DNA of 64,000 bases from Alphaproteobacteria bacterium (lineage in GTDB: Bacteria; Pseudomonadota; Alphaproteobacteria; Micavibrionales; Micavibrionaceae): contig JANWLB010000049.1 in NCBI GenBank assembly GCA_025451095.1, positions 1 through 64,000 on the forward strand, given 5' to 3'. This document shows, one piece after another, positions 1-8,509 of the stretch; positions within the stretch are counted from its first letter, which is position 1, and every line of letters begins with the position of its first letter. The notes beneath the pieces were generated by a model. The model was not told the DNA's origin and did no database searches. It saw only the letters and a list, made by a program, of their open reading frames with translations. The translations under genes and the position numbers were made by a program.

Positions 1-1307
1 AGGATTTTTCCGAAGATACCTACCGCGTTCTGACGGCGGTGGACAGTGCGGTGATGGTTCTGGATGCCGCCAAGGGCATTGAGCCGCAGACGCTGAAACT
101 TTTTGAAGTCTGCCGCCTGCGCGATGTGCCGATCATGACCTTCATCAATAAAATGGACCGTGACGGGCGCGAGCCGCTTGAGCTTCTGGACGAGATCGAG
201 CAGAGGCTGGCGCTCGACGTCACGCCTGCCAGCTGGCCTATCGGCATGGGGCGGGATTTCCGCGGCTGTTATGATCTGCTGAATGACAAGCTGATACTGT
301 TCGATCGCACGAAAGGCGAGGCTCTAATTGAGGGCATTGAATGCAGCGGTCTGGATGATCCCAAACTGGACACGCTTCTCAACTCCGATCAGGCAGCGAA
401 ACTGCGCGAGGACGTGGATATGGTGCGTGGCCTGTGCAAGCCGTTTGATCTCCAGTCTTACCTTGAGGGGCATTTAAGCCCGGTCTTTTTTGGCAGCGCC
501 GTGAACAATTTCGGCGTACGGGAGCTTTTGGGCGGTATCGGGCGTTATGCACCGTCGCCGCGTCCGCAAAAGGCGGCCGAACGTGAAATCAGGCCATCAG
601 AGCCGAAAGTATCGGCCTTCATTTTCAAGATACAGGCCAACATGGATCCCAAGCACCGGGATCGCATCGCTTTCGCCCGGATATGTACGGGTCCTTTCAA
701 AAAGGGCATGAAGCTCAAGCATGTACGCAGCGGCAAGATTTTGCCGATGCATAGCCCCCTGATGTTCATGGCGCAGGACCGCGAGGCGGCGGAAGAAGCC
801 TTCCCCGGCGATATTATTGGCCTGCCCAACTACGGCAACCTGCGTATCGGCGATGCGTTGACGGAAGGAGAGGATCTGCATTTTACCGGCATTCCCAGCT
901 TCGCGCCCGAACTGATGCAGCGGGCGCGGCCAGACGATCCGCTGAAAGCCAAGCATTTGAGCCGCGCGCTGGAACAGCTGGCCGAGGAAGGGGCGGCGCG
1001 GATATTTAAGCCCGCGCTTGATTCGAACTGGATTGTCGGCGTCGTCGGGGCGCTGCAGTTCGACGTTCTGGCCGATCGCATCCGCACCGAATACGACGTA
1101 CCCGTGAAGTTTGAGGAAACGGCGCTTCATACAGCGCGCTGGATCTCGGCGGTCGATCCTCTGGCCCTGAAAAAATTTATGGATTCAAACCAGAGCGCGG
1201 TGGCCAACGATCACGATGGCGACCCGGTCTTCCTTGCCCGTAACGCCTGGCATTTGCAGGACGCGCAGGATAAAAACCCGGCTATCAGCTTTCGGGCGAC
1301 GAAATAA
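1..1307 (+). CDS. prfC: Peptide chain release factor 3 (5' truncated by window edge)
   Basis: RF3 is a translational GTPase that recycles RF1/RF2 from the ribosome after peptide release. The frame is open to the first base of the window (codons from base 3, reading DFSEDTYRVLTAVDSA, the stretch just after the DxxG switch II motif), so about 95 N-terminal residues including the P-loop lie outside. The G4 motif NKMD is present (INKMDRDGREPLE). The rest continues through domain II and the RF3-specific C-terminal domain (FDVLADRIRTEYDVPVKFE) to a TAA stop, giving about 434 visible codons against roughly 530 in the whole family protein. DFSEDTY and the C-terminal domain separate it from EF-G. The next gene starts within 40 bases on the same strand. 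Confidence 0.95.
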   Translation, partial: DFSEDTYRVLTAVDSAVMVLDAAKGIEPQTLKLFEVCRLRDVPIMTFINKMDRDGREPLELLDEIEQRLALDVTPASWPIGMGRDFRGCYDLLNDKLILFDRTKGEALIEGIECSGLDDPKLDTLLNSDQAAKLREDVDMVRGLCKPFDLQSYLEGHLSPVFFGSAVNNFGVRELLGGIGRYAPSPRPQKAAEREIRPSEPKVSAFIFKIQANMDPKHRDRIAFARICTGPFKKGMKLKHVRSGKILPMHSPLMFMAQDREAAEEAFPGDIIGLPNYGNLRIGDALTEGEDLHFTGIPSFAPELMQRARPDDPLKAKHLSRALEQLAEEGAARIFKPALDSNWIVGVVGALQFDVLADRIRTEYDVPVKFEETALHTARWISAVDPLALKKFMDSNQSAVANDHDGDPVFLARNAWHLQDAQDKNPAISFRATK

Positions 1308-1346
1308 ATCTTGCCTGTTTTCCGGGCGCCCTTTATCTGTTTTTTT

Positions 1347-2348
1347 ATGAATAAAGACATCATGCCCCTGCCGGTTATTCCGGTGATTGAGGATTGCCGC
1401 TCGCCCGCAGAGCTATTTCTGAAAGAGCGCGCCCGTGCGAAGGGGATGATTGATGCTGCCCGCAAATCGTTCGGGGGGACGCTGCTTGAAGTGGCGGGGT
1501 ACATATCACGCTGGTGGCTGGGCCGTGCATGTCCGCCCTATCATAATGAAATCGATATGGTGGCGCAGGAAACCGGCCATCGGAGCATTTACACACTCAA
1601 CTTGAGCTATGAATGGGGATGCACCACCACGGCCACCCCGGACCCGGAAGGCAAGGGTGTGCGTTTGTTTCGCACCCTCGACTGGCCCATGAAAGATATG
1701 GGCGACCAGATTGTACTGGCCCGGCATGAGGGCGCGGCCGGGCCTTATTGGAACATGGCGTATCCCGGATTCATTGGTGTGATTCAGGGTCTGGCGACAG
1801 GTCGTTTTGCAATTGCCATCAATCAGGCACCTGTTCATGACTTCGGCGTGGGTCTCGCGGGTGGCTGGATTCTCTCACGGATCAGAATGCACAAAAGTAC
1901 GGATATGCCGGCGACGATCCTTCTGCGGAAGGTTTTTGAGGAATGCGCTGATTATAAAGCGGCCGTTAAAATGCTGACGGAAACGCCTTTGTGTGTTCCG
2001 GCGATTTTTGTTGTCACGGGAACGAAGGCGGGTGAGCAGGCCATCGTTGAGCGTGAATGCCGGCAAGCCGTTATCCATCAAAACGCTGCGGCGTTGTGTG
2101 CCGGGAATCACTGGCTGAACGATCAGTGGAAGGGGCTGGTCCGCCCCACCCAGACGCATGAGCGGGTGGCGCATATGAACCGGCATCTGCCGCACCGGCA
2201 GGGAAATTTCGACTGGGTGGAGCCGCCGGTTCTCAATGTCCGCACCCGGCTGGCCTTTGAGGCCAATGCTGCTACCGGCCGTCTGAAACTCCGGGGCTGG
2301 GAAGACTGCCGGCCGGCAACGGCGCTGTTAAGTCTCGTCTGTAAATAA
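1347..2348 (+). CDS. Acid ceramidase / NAAA-like Ntn hydrolase (putative amidase)
   Basis: The protein resembles the N-terminal-nucleophile cysteine hydrolases of the acid ceramidase, N-acylethanolamine acid amidase and penicillin acylase/choloylglycine hydrolase superfamily. Key sign: Cys92 (counted from this start) in EWGCTTTAT, followed by RLFRTLDWPM, matching the catalytic Cys and downstream Arg-Asn/Thr-Leu-Asp-Trp pattern of acid ceramidases, then GFIGVIQGLATGRFAIAINQ. In the family the Cys is exposed by autoproteolysis; here it would release a 91-residue alpha subunit (inference). No signal peptide is evident, unusual for this group, so a cytoplasmic location is likely. ATG 1347 is preferred; an upstream in-frame start at 1311, directly after the prfC stop, would add 12 residues and ATG 1362 would remove five. 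The substrate is unknown. It probably shares a transcript with prfC. Confidence 0.65.
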   Translation: MNKDIMPLPVIPVIEDCRSPAELFLKERARAKGMIDAARKSFGGTLLEVAGYISRWWLGRACPPYHNEIDMVAQETGHRSIYTLNLSYEWGCTTTATPDPEGKGVRLFRTLDWPMKDMGDQIVLARHEGAAGPYWNMAYPGFIGVIQGLATGRFAIAINQAPVHDFGVGLAGGWILSRIRMHKSTDMPATILLRKVFEECADYKAAVKMLTETPLCVPAIFVVTGTKAGEQAIVERECRQAVIHQNAAALCAGNHWLNDQWKGLVRPTQTHERVAHMNRHLPHRQGNFDWVEPPVLNVRTRLAFEANAATGRLKLRGWEDCRPATALLSLVCK

Positions 2349-2396
2349 GTTATCAGATATTTCAATAAGATAAGGTCTCCTGCAGCCTGAAATTTA

Positions 2397-2425
2397 TTGA
2401 CATAATATTTAGTTTGCGCTAGGAT
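2397..2425 (+). promoter_or_regulatory. Sigma-70-type promoter of the 2453 gene
   Basis: A consensus TTGACA (2397-2402) is followed after exactly 17 bases by TAGGAT (2420-2425). Transcription would begin near 2431-2433, just before ATG 2436, which opens a 6-codon ORF (2436-2456) whose TGA overlaps the GTG start at 2453. The stretch from 2349 is otherwise AT-rich and non-coding. Confidence 0.6.
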
Positions 2426-2452
2426 ATCCGGACATATGAAAGGCAGGCCCAC

Positions 2453-3580
2453 GTGACGGATAGGCAGACAGATACCCAGGCGCAGGATTTGGAAGAGCAG
2501 GAACTGCCGGCTGAAGACGGCGAGGGTATTGTTCAGAACCCGCTAAGCAACATGGGCAGCATGATCGGCCACTGTCTGGCGTTTCTGGATATGCCACAGA
2601 GCACTTTTGACGACATTGTTGAGAATCCCTACTCACCGCTCCAAGAATCTTTATCCGATGTCGTTCGCCGGACCAGCAGTCACAGGCCCTATTCCCGGCA
2701 AGCTGTCAGGGATAATCTTTTTGATTACATGGCGAGCTATGGTGTGGCCGCGGTCATGGAAGGCCAGCGGCTCGACAGAATGAGCGGGAAGAAAAGAGGA
2801 TTGCAGATCAAGGAAAGCCGGCCGATTGAAAGCTGGTACAAAAAGCTGGATGTAATCGCCAAACTCTGCCCGGAAATTGTGATTCCCATTCTGGACAAGC
2901 TAATAAAAAATTTAGATCCCGATACATTAGATACCGATGTGGATGACTACCATAAGGAAAGGCAGCATTTTTCCATGATTCGGTCCGAGTATGAAATGGC
3001 TGATCTTCTGGCCGTTCTTTCGAGGAGCGATAGCGGGATGGAAGAATATTGCAGGACCAGGGGCGTAACCGAAGAGGAGCTGGAGGAACGTTTTCTGGCG
3101 GAGATGAGTCGCTATGTGGCCCAGATTCAGGACAGGGTACGTGAGTCCGAATCGGATGAGGAAAGCTTTTTTTATTCGCAATGGGCAAACAGAGAAATTG
3201 GGAAGGCGCTCTCAATCAATCCCGTTCTGGCGGCTGAATCCATTCGCCGCCGGCTCAATCCCCTGTCGCCGGCCTATCCCGAATCCCGGCAGGAGATGCT
3301 TGCCGTATGCAAGCAGGCCCTTGAAACCAGCCAGATTTTACAGAGAAAGGGCTATAATTATGATGCGGCGAATCTGGCGGCGGCTCTTGCTAACACGGCA
3401 GGAACGAAGCCGGGCGATAAAAATGGCCAGATTGTCCGTGAATATTTTACAGGCCTGATGAAGCAGTGGCATTCGGTTGTGGAAGCCCAGCCTGATCAAA
3501 GGCTGCGTGAGAAGGCGGAAGCTGTTTTACATGAATTTGAAACGCGGCAGAATGTAGCCCCTTTGTGTGCGCCGCAATAA
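2453..3580 (+). CDS. Hypothetical acidic protein, 375 aa
   Basis: I do not recognise a family. The start is GTG 2453, overlapping the TGA of a 6-codon upstream ORF (GTGA arrangement), with a purine-rich GAAAGGCAGG just before it. The N-terminal 35 residues are acidic and low in complexity (QAQDLEEQELPAEDGEG). The remainder is predicted largely helical and soluble, with no signal peptide or membrane segment and no clear catalytic motif. A charged acidic stretch (RVRESESDEESFF) lies near the middle. The C-terminal third (residues 260-360) is Ala/Leu/Glu-rich and could be helical-repeat-like. It has its own promoter and ends before a bidirectional terminator, so it looks monocistronic. Codon use is ordinary for the window. 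Real-gene status is supported by length, promoter and terminator; function is open. Confidence 0.75.
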   Translation: MTDRQTDTQAQDLEEQELPAEDGEGIVQNPLSNMGSMIGHCLAFLDMPQSTFDDIVENPYSPLQESLSDVVRRTSSHRPYSRQAVRDNLFDYMASYGVAAVMEGQRLDRMSGKKRGLQIKESRPIESWYKKLDVIAKLCPEIVIPILDKLIKNLDPDTLDTDVDDYHKERQHFSMIRSEYEMADLLAVLSRSDSGMEEYCRTRGVTEEELEERFLAEMSRYVAQIQDRVRESESDEESFFYSQWANREIGKALSINPVLAAESIRRRLNPLSPAYPESRQEMLAVCKQALETSQILQRKGYNYDAANLAAALANTAGTKPGDKNGQIVREYFTGLMKQWHSVVEAQPDQRLREKAEAVLHEFETRQNVAPLCAPQ

Positions 3581-3620
3581 AACATGAGGTCCCGGCGGCA
3601 GCCTAGGATCAGGGCATTAA

Positions 3621-3645
3621 AAAAGCGGGCTATTGGCCCGCTTTT
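3621..3645. terminator. Bidirectional Rho-independent terminator
   Basis: A perfect 10-bp stem (AAAAGCGGGC, 3621-3630, with GCCCGCTTTT, 3636-3645) closes a 5-base loop TATTG. The A and T runs on both sides suit it to end the 2453 gene on the plus strand and the 3779-3630 small gene on the minus strand, whose stop codon sits in the hairpin. Confidence 0.85.
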
Positions 3646-3779
3646 AACATTCTGTGCAACGCCGGAGACCGTACGGGATCCCGGACCAGAGGCCCGGAGA
3701 CCTCCTCGGGGATGCAGGCCGTCGCCAGGCGGGCCAGTTGTTCTGCGTTGCTGAGGGTGTTGAATTCGGTGGTGGGCAT
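3630..3779 (-). CDS. Small hypothetical protein, 49 aa
   Basis: A short minus-strand ORF starts at ATG 3779 (MPTTEFNTLSNAEQLARLAT) and stops at TAG 3632-3630. An AAAGGA ribosome-binding site lies about 9 bases upstream of the ATG, and the stop is embedded in a strong terminator stem, as expected for a genuine monocistronic gene. The peptide has an amphipathic helix-like N-terminal half, a single Cys (AACIPEEV context) and a basic C-terminus (SPALHRMLKAGQ); there is no signal or membrane segment. It is convergent with the 2453 gene and tandem with the 3915-6239 gene upstream. The AT-rich 3780-3914 stretch before it has no other ORF and presumably holds its promoter. No family is recognised. 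Confidence 0.5.
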   Translation of the reverse strand: MPTTEFNTLSNAEQLARLATACIPEEVSGPLVRDPVRSPALHRMLKAGQ

Positions 3780-3914
3780 CGGCGTTAGTCCTTTCAAGAA
3801 ATAAATTACATTATGTACTCTATATTCCTATGAGCCAATTGTGACGCGCCAATGGTTTAAAGAAGGTTAATGGTGGGAATCTTTGTGAAGAAAATGTGAC
3901 GCGCTGCAGCGATT

Positions 3915-6239
3915 TTATTGCTCTGCAACAGGCTTTTTGAAACGCAGCACTCCAAGAATGTTTGAAAAGTCGTCATGCCAGGGGCGCCTGATAATATCAT
4001 CTCGGGGATCATGCCAGCCCGAATCACGAAACGGCGTCAGGGCTTTTTCATCGCGGGCCAGAATGGCGAATATTGAGCCCGTATAAGATATTTTAGTGCC
4101 TTCAATCCGGCCGGGCGCCTTGCTTTTGAACAGGACTTTTATGCCGGCGTTTCGGGCAATCCCCGTAATGACGGGTTCCAGATTAAGATGGCGGTTGGAG
4201 ATATTGATAGCAATCAGTCCGTCTTTATTGAGTTTTGTCAGATATAGATCGAAGGCTTCGGCAGTCAGGATGTGAACAGGAATATTGTCTGAGCTGAACG
4301 TATCCAGGAAAATCATGTCATAGCTATCGTCCGGGGCCCCGGCGATTTTCAGACGGGCATCACCCAGTGTGATCTTGTACCGGCTGCCGCAATTCGAAAG
4401 ATAGGTAAAAAGGAGAGGATTTTCCGCGATGGCGGCGACATCGGGGTCGATTTCGTAAAAATCGAAAAATCGATCATTGCGCGCGTAACAGGCTACGCTT
4501 CCCACACCCAGTCCCAGCACGGCGATTTTTTGCGGGCCTTTCTTTTTGTTCAGGATTTCAAAAATCTCACCCGCCGGGGTTGTCTTGTAATAATAAGTGA
4601 CAGGAATCATTTTATAGGCATCATCAAGCGGCTGGGCGCCGTGCAGTGTCGTGCCGTGCATGAATAGACGTACGCCGGAATCCTCCGCATCCGCCACTTT
4701 CAGGACGCCGAAGAAGTTGCGCTCCTGAAAAATCGGCTTGTGTCTGAAATTCCAGTTATTCATGGGTGTGGTCAGCAATATAAACGCTATGACCAGAGCA
4801 AAAGCCCAGCGCCTGTGATGCAATATGATCAGGCTTACGAACAGGAACAGCAGGCAGGCGATGACAGAGAAATTGATCCCGAAATCCAGCAGCAGGCGCA
4901 TAAGGCCTTCGGGAAACGCACCCTTTATATCCGGCTTGATCCCCAGCCCGCAAAGCACAGCCGCATATAAGAAGAGTGTGATTCCGGGCAGCAGCAGTAT
5001 CTTCACGATCGAGGCCGGATTTTTCCGGGAGAGTGTATCGGCAAGGGGTTTCCACGCGGCGCGCAGGGATTGCAAGCCGTCCGTGTGATAGCGCATGAAT
5101 GCGGACAGGGCCAGAACCAGACTATATTCATAGGGCAGAACGAAAATCAGAGGCGCTACCAGCGCATTGAACATACCGCCGAGCGCGCCGCCCGCTGACA
5201 TGATCAGGTAAAAGGCGGTCAGGTATTTCGTATTGGCCGGCTTCATGGCTGACAGCTGCATATGACATATCAGGGCTGTCAGGAAAAACAGGACAAGATG
5301 CAGCGTCAGCGTGAGCAGCGGATGGAGAAGGTTGCTGAAGAGAGAAATGGCGCTGACCATGAATACGGCCTGCCAGGTCAGCAATGTGCCCATTTTCACA
5401 AGAGCCCGGCGCGCGAAGGCGATGATGAAAGTGCTGACATATAACGCCAGCGGAAGTATCCAGAGCAAGGGGGTGGATGCCAGATCGGTGGTAATGAACG
5501 TCGTGACACCGAGCATCAGGCTTGATGGTATGAAGGAGAGAAGCAGCCAGGAGGCGATTTTCGCAGCGTCCGGCCTGTCATTTTTGTCCGCCGTCTGTGT
5601 TTGTGAAGCGATGTGATCGTGAGGCGCTTTACGGTCTACAAGCAACGCGCAGATTCCGGTCAGAGCGATCAGAGCGCCATATCCCGCAGCCCAGGCTGTG
5701 CTCTGGGTATGAACGGTCAGCAGCGGTTCTATGGCCACCGGATAGAGCAGGAGCGCGGTCATTGATCCCAGATTACTGGCGGCATAAAGGAAGTAAGGGC
5801 TGCCGGAGTCGGGATGCGGCGTGCGGGAAAACCAGTGCTGCAGAAGTGGAGCGGTTCCTGCAAGCACAAAAAAAGGCCCGCCGACGGCGGCCAGCATCAC
5901 GCCCAGTTGCCACAGACTCGGGTTGGCCGTGACAGGAGGCTGAAGCCCGGGCGGCAGGCCGACAGGCAGCGAGAGCAGCGCGAAGCTTAGCAGCAGGCCG
6001 ATATGCAGGAGACTTTGCCAGCCGATTTTCAGGCGGCTTGAAATCAGGTGAGCATAACCATAGCCCGCCAGCAGCAGGATCTGGAAGAAAACCATGGCGG
6101 TATTCCAGACGGCGGGAGCGCCGCCCAGCAGGGGCAGGAGCATCTTGCCAAAAAGGGGCTGAACAGCGAACAGCAAAAACGCACTGGCCAGAAGCGTGAC
6201 GGCATAGACGGGGACGTAAAGACGCAGAGGCGATCGCAT
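3915..6239 (-). CDS. Fused MFS-like membrane / spermidine-synthase-like methyltransferase protein, 774 aa
   Basis: Residues 1 to about 490 hold at least ten hydrophobic segments (first near 10-32, then 45-65, 78-96, 112-130 and onward), resembling the membrane half of 'fused MFS/spermidine synthase' proteins. Residues about 545-740 form a Rossmann-type aminopropyl/methyltransferase fold: GLGVGS at 576-581 (nucleotide loop), acidic FYEIDPD at 594-600, LGDARL near 625-630 and DMIFLDTFSS at 641-650 followed by DNIPVHILTAEAF, which is typical of spermidine-synthase-like domains. Whether it makes a polyamine is doubtful: stand-alone SpeE catalytic residues are only partly conserved in this class, and no polyamine genes lie nearby. 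Start ATG 6239 begins with a membrane segment. It is divergent from the suf operon. Family assignment is firm, substrate unknown. Confidence 0.8.
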   Translation of the reverse strand: MRSPLRLYVPVYAVTLLASAFLLFAVQPLFGKMLLPLLGGAPAVWNTAMVFFQILLLAGYGYAHLISSRLKIGWQSLLHIGLLLSFALLSLPVGLPPGLQPPVTANPSLWQLGVMLAAVGGPFFVLAGTAPLLQHWFSRTPHPDSGSPYFLYAASNLGSMTALLLYPVAIEPLLTVHTQSTAWAAGYGALIALTGICALLVDRKAPHDHIASQTQTADKNDRPDAAKIASWLLLSFIPSSLMLGVTTFITTDLASTPLLWILPLALYVSTFIIAFARRALVKMGTLLTWQAVFMVSAISLFSNLLHPLLTLTLHLVLFFLTALICHMQLSAMKPANTKYLTAFYLIMSAGGALGGMFNALVAPLIFVLPYEYSLVLALSAFMRYHTDGLQSLRAAWKPLADTLSRKNPASIVKILLLPGITLFLYAAVLCGLGIKPDIKGAFPEGLMRLLLDFGINFSVIACLLFLFVSLIILHHRRWAFALVIAFILLTTPMNNWNFRHKPIFQERNFFGVLKVADAEDSGVRLFMHGTTLHGAQPLDDAYKMIPVTYYYKTTPAGEIFEILNKKKGPQKIAVLGLGVGSVACYARNDRFFDFYEIDPDVAAIAENPLLFTYLSNCGSRYKITLGDARLKIAGAPDDSYDMIFLDTFSSDNIPVHILTAEAFDLYLTKLNKDGLIAINISNRHLNLEPVITGIARNAGIKVLFKSKAPGRIEGTKISYTGSIFAILARDEKALTPFRDSGWHDPRDDIIRRPWHDDFSNILGVLRFKKPVAEQ

Positions 6240-6298
6240 TGAAATTCCTCAATTTTCTCATGAAGTTTATACTGTGATAGCCGATATTAAAAGGGCTG

Positions 6299-6392
6299 TT
6301 GAAAAAAGGACTTATACAGTACTATATAGGTATACCGGAAAAGCTTGAAATCGGGGAAAGGCGTAGGCATTAATACGTACCGCTTTCGTACG
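6299..6392 (+). promoter_or_regulatory. Candidate suf operon promoter and dyad elements
   Basis: TTGAAA (6299-6304) lies 17 bases before CTATAT (6322-6327), a plausible sigma-70 promoter inside an AT-rich patch with TATAC/GTATA half-sites (6313-6335). Downstream, a perfect inverted repeat CGTAC-N7-GTACG (6376-6392) sits about 40 bases before the Rrf2-regulator start and could be an operator for it. Spacing and position are seen; binding is inference. Confidence 0.35.
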
Positions 6393-6430
6393 ATTTAGCC
6401 GGTGAAAACCCGGATGGAAAGGATTTGCGG

Positions 6431-6850
6431 ATGATCCGCCTCTCGCGATTAACGGATTATGCTGTCGTGGTTCTGGCCGAAATGGCGCGCCAGAATGGCG
6501 AGTTGCTGTCCGCGTCAACCCTGTCGGCGAAGACCGGCCTGCCGGAGCCGACAGTGGCCAAGGTGCTTAAACTTCTGGCGCGGAGCAACATTATTTTGTC
6601 GGTGCGCGGCGTGGCCGGCGGATACAGGCTGGAGCGCGATGCGGCGGAACTGCCCGTCACAGAAATCATTGCCGCGATGGAGGGTCCGATCACGCTGACC
6701 GCCTGTACAGAAGGAAGTCACGATAGTTGTGCTCTGGAAGGCGTGTGTGCCCTGAACGGGCGCTGGACGCCCGTGAACCGGGTGCTGCGCAACGCATTGT
6801 CTCAGGTTTCGCTGGCCGACATGGTGCCGGAAAGACGGCAGGGGAGGTAG
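6431..6850 (+). CDS. Rrf2-family SUF system regulator
   Basis: This is an IscR/Rrf2-type winged-helix repressor. The N-terminus [19 protein letters not shown] and the helix-turn-helix ([20 protein letters not shown]) are diagnostic, followed by the wing [13 protein letters not shown]. Three cysteines near the C-terminus ([15 protein letters not shown]) occupy the positions that bind an Fe-S cluster in IscR relatives, so it probably senses cluster status and controls the operon it heads (inference). The ATG at 6431 has GGAAAGG 8 bases upstream; a TTG six bases earlier is less likely. It ends two bases before the sufB start, so the two are co-transcribed. At 139 aa it has the usual length. Confidence 0.9.
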   Translation: MIRLSRLTDYAVVVLAEMARQNGELLSASTLSAKTGLPEPTVAKVLKLLARSNIILSVRGVAGGYRLERDAAELPVTEIIAAMEGPITLTACTEGSHDSCALEGVCALNGRWTPVNRVLRNALSQVSLADMVPERRQGR

Positions 6851-6852
6851 TC

Positions 6853-8301
6853 ATGGCGGCGACAAAGGATACCATCCGTCAGGTGCAGGAGCGCGGCAAA
6901 TACGAAGCCGGGTTCGTCACGGATATTGAGTCCGAAAAGGCGCCCAAAGGTCTGAATGAGGATATTGTACGCTATATCTCGGCTAAAAAAGGCGAGCCGG
7001 AATGGCTTCTGGAGTGGCGTCTGAAAGCCTATGCGCAATGGCTGAAAATGCCGGAGCCGCGCTGGGCCAAGGTCGTTCACCCGGATATTGATTATCAGGG
7101 GGCCTATTATTATGCCGCGCCCAAAATGGCGAAGCGTCCCAAATCACTGGACGAGGTCGACCCACGGCTGCTGGAAACCTATGAAAAGCTGGGTGTTCCG
7201 TTGCGAGAGCGCGAAATACTGGCAGGCGTGGCCGTTGATGTCGTGTTTGACAGCGTGTCTGTGGCGACGACATTCAAGGAGGAGCTGAAAAAAGCAGGTG
7301 TTATTTTTTGCTCGATCAGTGATGCCGTACGTGAACATCCCGAACTGGTTCGCAAATATATGGGTTCGGTCGTTCCCTATCACGACAACAAGCACGCCTG
7401 TCTGAACAGCGCGGTATTTACAGACGGTTCTTTCGTCTATATCCCGCCGGGCGTGCGCTGCCCTATGGAGCTTTCGACCTATTTTCGTATCAACGAGCTG
7501 AATACGGGCCAGTTTGAACGCACTTTGATCATCGCAGACAAGGGCGCCTATGTCTCCTATCTCGAGGGCTGCACGGCGCCGATGCGTGACGAGCGGCAGA
7601 TGCACGCCGCCGTTGTTGAGCTGATCGCGCATGATGATGCCGAGATCAAGTATTCAACCGTCCAGAACTGGTATCCGGGCGATGAGCAGGGCAAAGGCGG
7701 CATTTATAATTTCGTGACCAAGCGCGGGCTGTGCGAGGGGCGCAACAGCAAGATTTCATGGACCCAGGTTGAAACGGGTTCCGCGATTACATGGAAATAC
7801 CCATCCTGCATTCTGAAAGGGGACAATTCGCAGGGAGAGTTCTACTCGGTGGCGATCACAAACAATTGCCAGCAGGCCGATACCGGCACCAAGATGATCC
7901 ATATCGGCCGCAACACACGCAGCCGTATCATTTCCAAGGGCATTGCGGCGGGCCGTTCGGACAGCACATACCGCGGCCTTGTAAAAATTATGCCCAAGGC
8001 CGAAGGGGCGCGAAACTTCACCCAGTGCGACTCGCTCCTGATTGGCGATGAGTGCGGGGCGCATACGGTGCCCTATATAGAGAGTAAAAATCCGTCAGCC
8101 ATGTGCGAGCATGAAGCGACCACGAGCCGGATTTCCGATGATCAGTTATTTTATTGCCTGCAGCGCGGCCTGTCGGCGGAGGAGGCAGTGGGTCTGATCG
8201 TCAACGGATTTTGCCGCGAAGTGCTGCAGAATCTCCCCATGGAATTCGCCGTCGAGGCACAGAAACTGGTGGGGATTAGCCTGGAGGGATCTGTTGGGTA
8301 A
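6853..8301 (+). CDS. sufB: Fe-S cluster assembly scaffold SufB
   Basis: SufB is the scaffold of the SufBCD complex on which iron and sulfide are assembled in the cytoplasm. The ATG at 6853 follows a strong GGGGAGG, giving 482 residues, the family length. Family blocks are clear: [20 protein letters not shown] near the N-terminus, [41 protein letters not shown]-like [20 protein letters not shown], and the beta-helix core [16 protein letters not shown] with [13 protein letters not shown]. The C-terminal [18 protein letters not shown] and [13 protein letters not shown] also match. Its stop overlaps by 8 bases the start of the small membrane ORF at 8294, rather than leading straight into sufC. 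Confidence 0.97.
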   Translation: MAATKDTIRQVQERGKYEAGFVTDIESEKAPKGLNEDIVRYISAKKGEPEWLLEWRLKAYAQWLKMPEPRWAKVVHPDIDYQGAYYYAAPKMAKRPKSLDEVDPRLLETYEKLGVPLREREILAGVAVDVVFDSVSVATTFKEELKKAGVIFCSISDAVREHPELVRKYMGSVVPYHDNKHACLNSAVFTDGSFVYIPPGVRCPMELSTYFRINELNTGQFERTLIIADKGAYVSYLEGCTAPMRDERQMHAAVVELIAHDDAEIKYSTVQNWYPGDEQGKGGIYNFVTKRGLCEGRNSKISWTQVETGSAITWKYPSCILKGDNSQGEFYSVAITNNCQQADTGTKMIHIGRNTRSRIISKGIAAGRSDSTYRGLVKIMPKAEGARNFTQCDSLLIGDECGAHTVPYIESKNPSAMCEHEATTSRISDDQLFYCLQRGLSAEEAVGLIVNGFCREVLQNLPMEFAVEAQKLVGISLEGSVG

Positions 8302-8509
8302 AAAGAAAATTAAGAAAATAGTCCGAGTTGTAGTGCTGCTTGGCGCAATGTGGTTTTTATTAAATGTCGTTAACATGGCTATGATACCGGCAACAGAAAA
8401 TTGGTCTTGGGAGCAAAGGGATTTTGATATCAAAAGTGGCTCTATCATCAGCATATTTTTATTTGTTATATTTTTTGGGTTGCCATTTTTAGGAAAGAAA
8501 AATGATTAA
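8294..8509 (+). CDS. Small two-helix membrane protein inside the suf operon, 71 aa
   Basis: The TTG start at 8294 has a GGAGGG ribosome site ending six bases upstream, inside the sufB 3' end. The protein has a basic N-terminus ([11 protein letters not shown]), a hydrophobic segment ([19 protein letters not shown]), a short polar loop rich in Trp ([12 protein letters not shown]), a second segment ([16 protein letters not shown]) and a basic end (GKKND), so two membrane helices with both ends probably cytoplasmic. It overlaps sufB by 8 bases and sufC by 8 bases, so it is translationally coupled to both. Its base composition is about one third GC by hand count, far below its neighbours, which suggests a later insertion. 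No family is recognised; other suf operons I know lack it. Confidence 0.6.
   Translation: MGKKKIKKIVRVVVLLGAMWFLLNVVNMAMIPATENWSWEQRDFDIKSGSIISIFLFVIFFGLPFLGKKND

Noticed and set aside
3855-3875. CtrA-like box TTAA-N6-TTAA
   Set aside because: Spacing is six rather than seven bases and nothing else supports a CtrA site.
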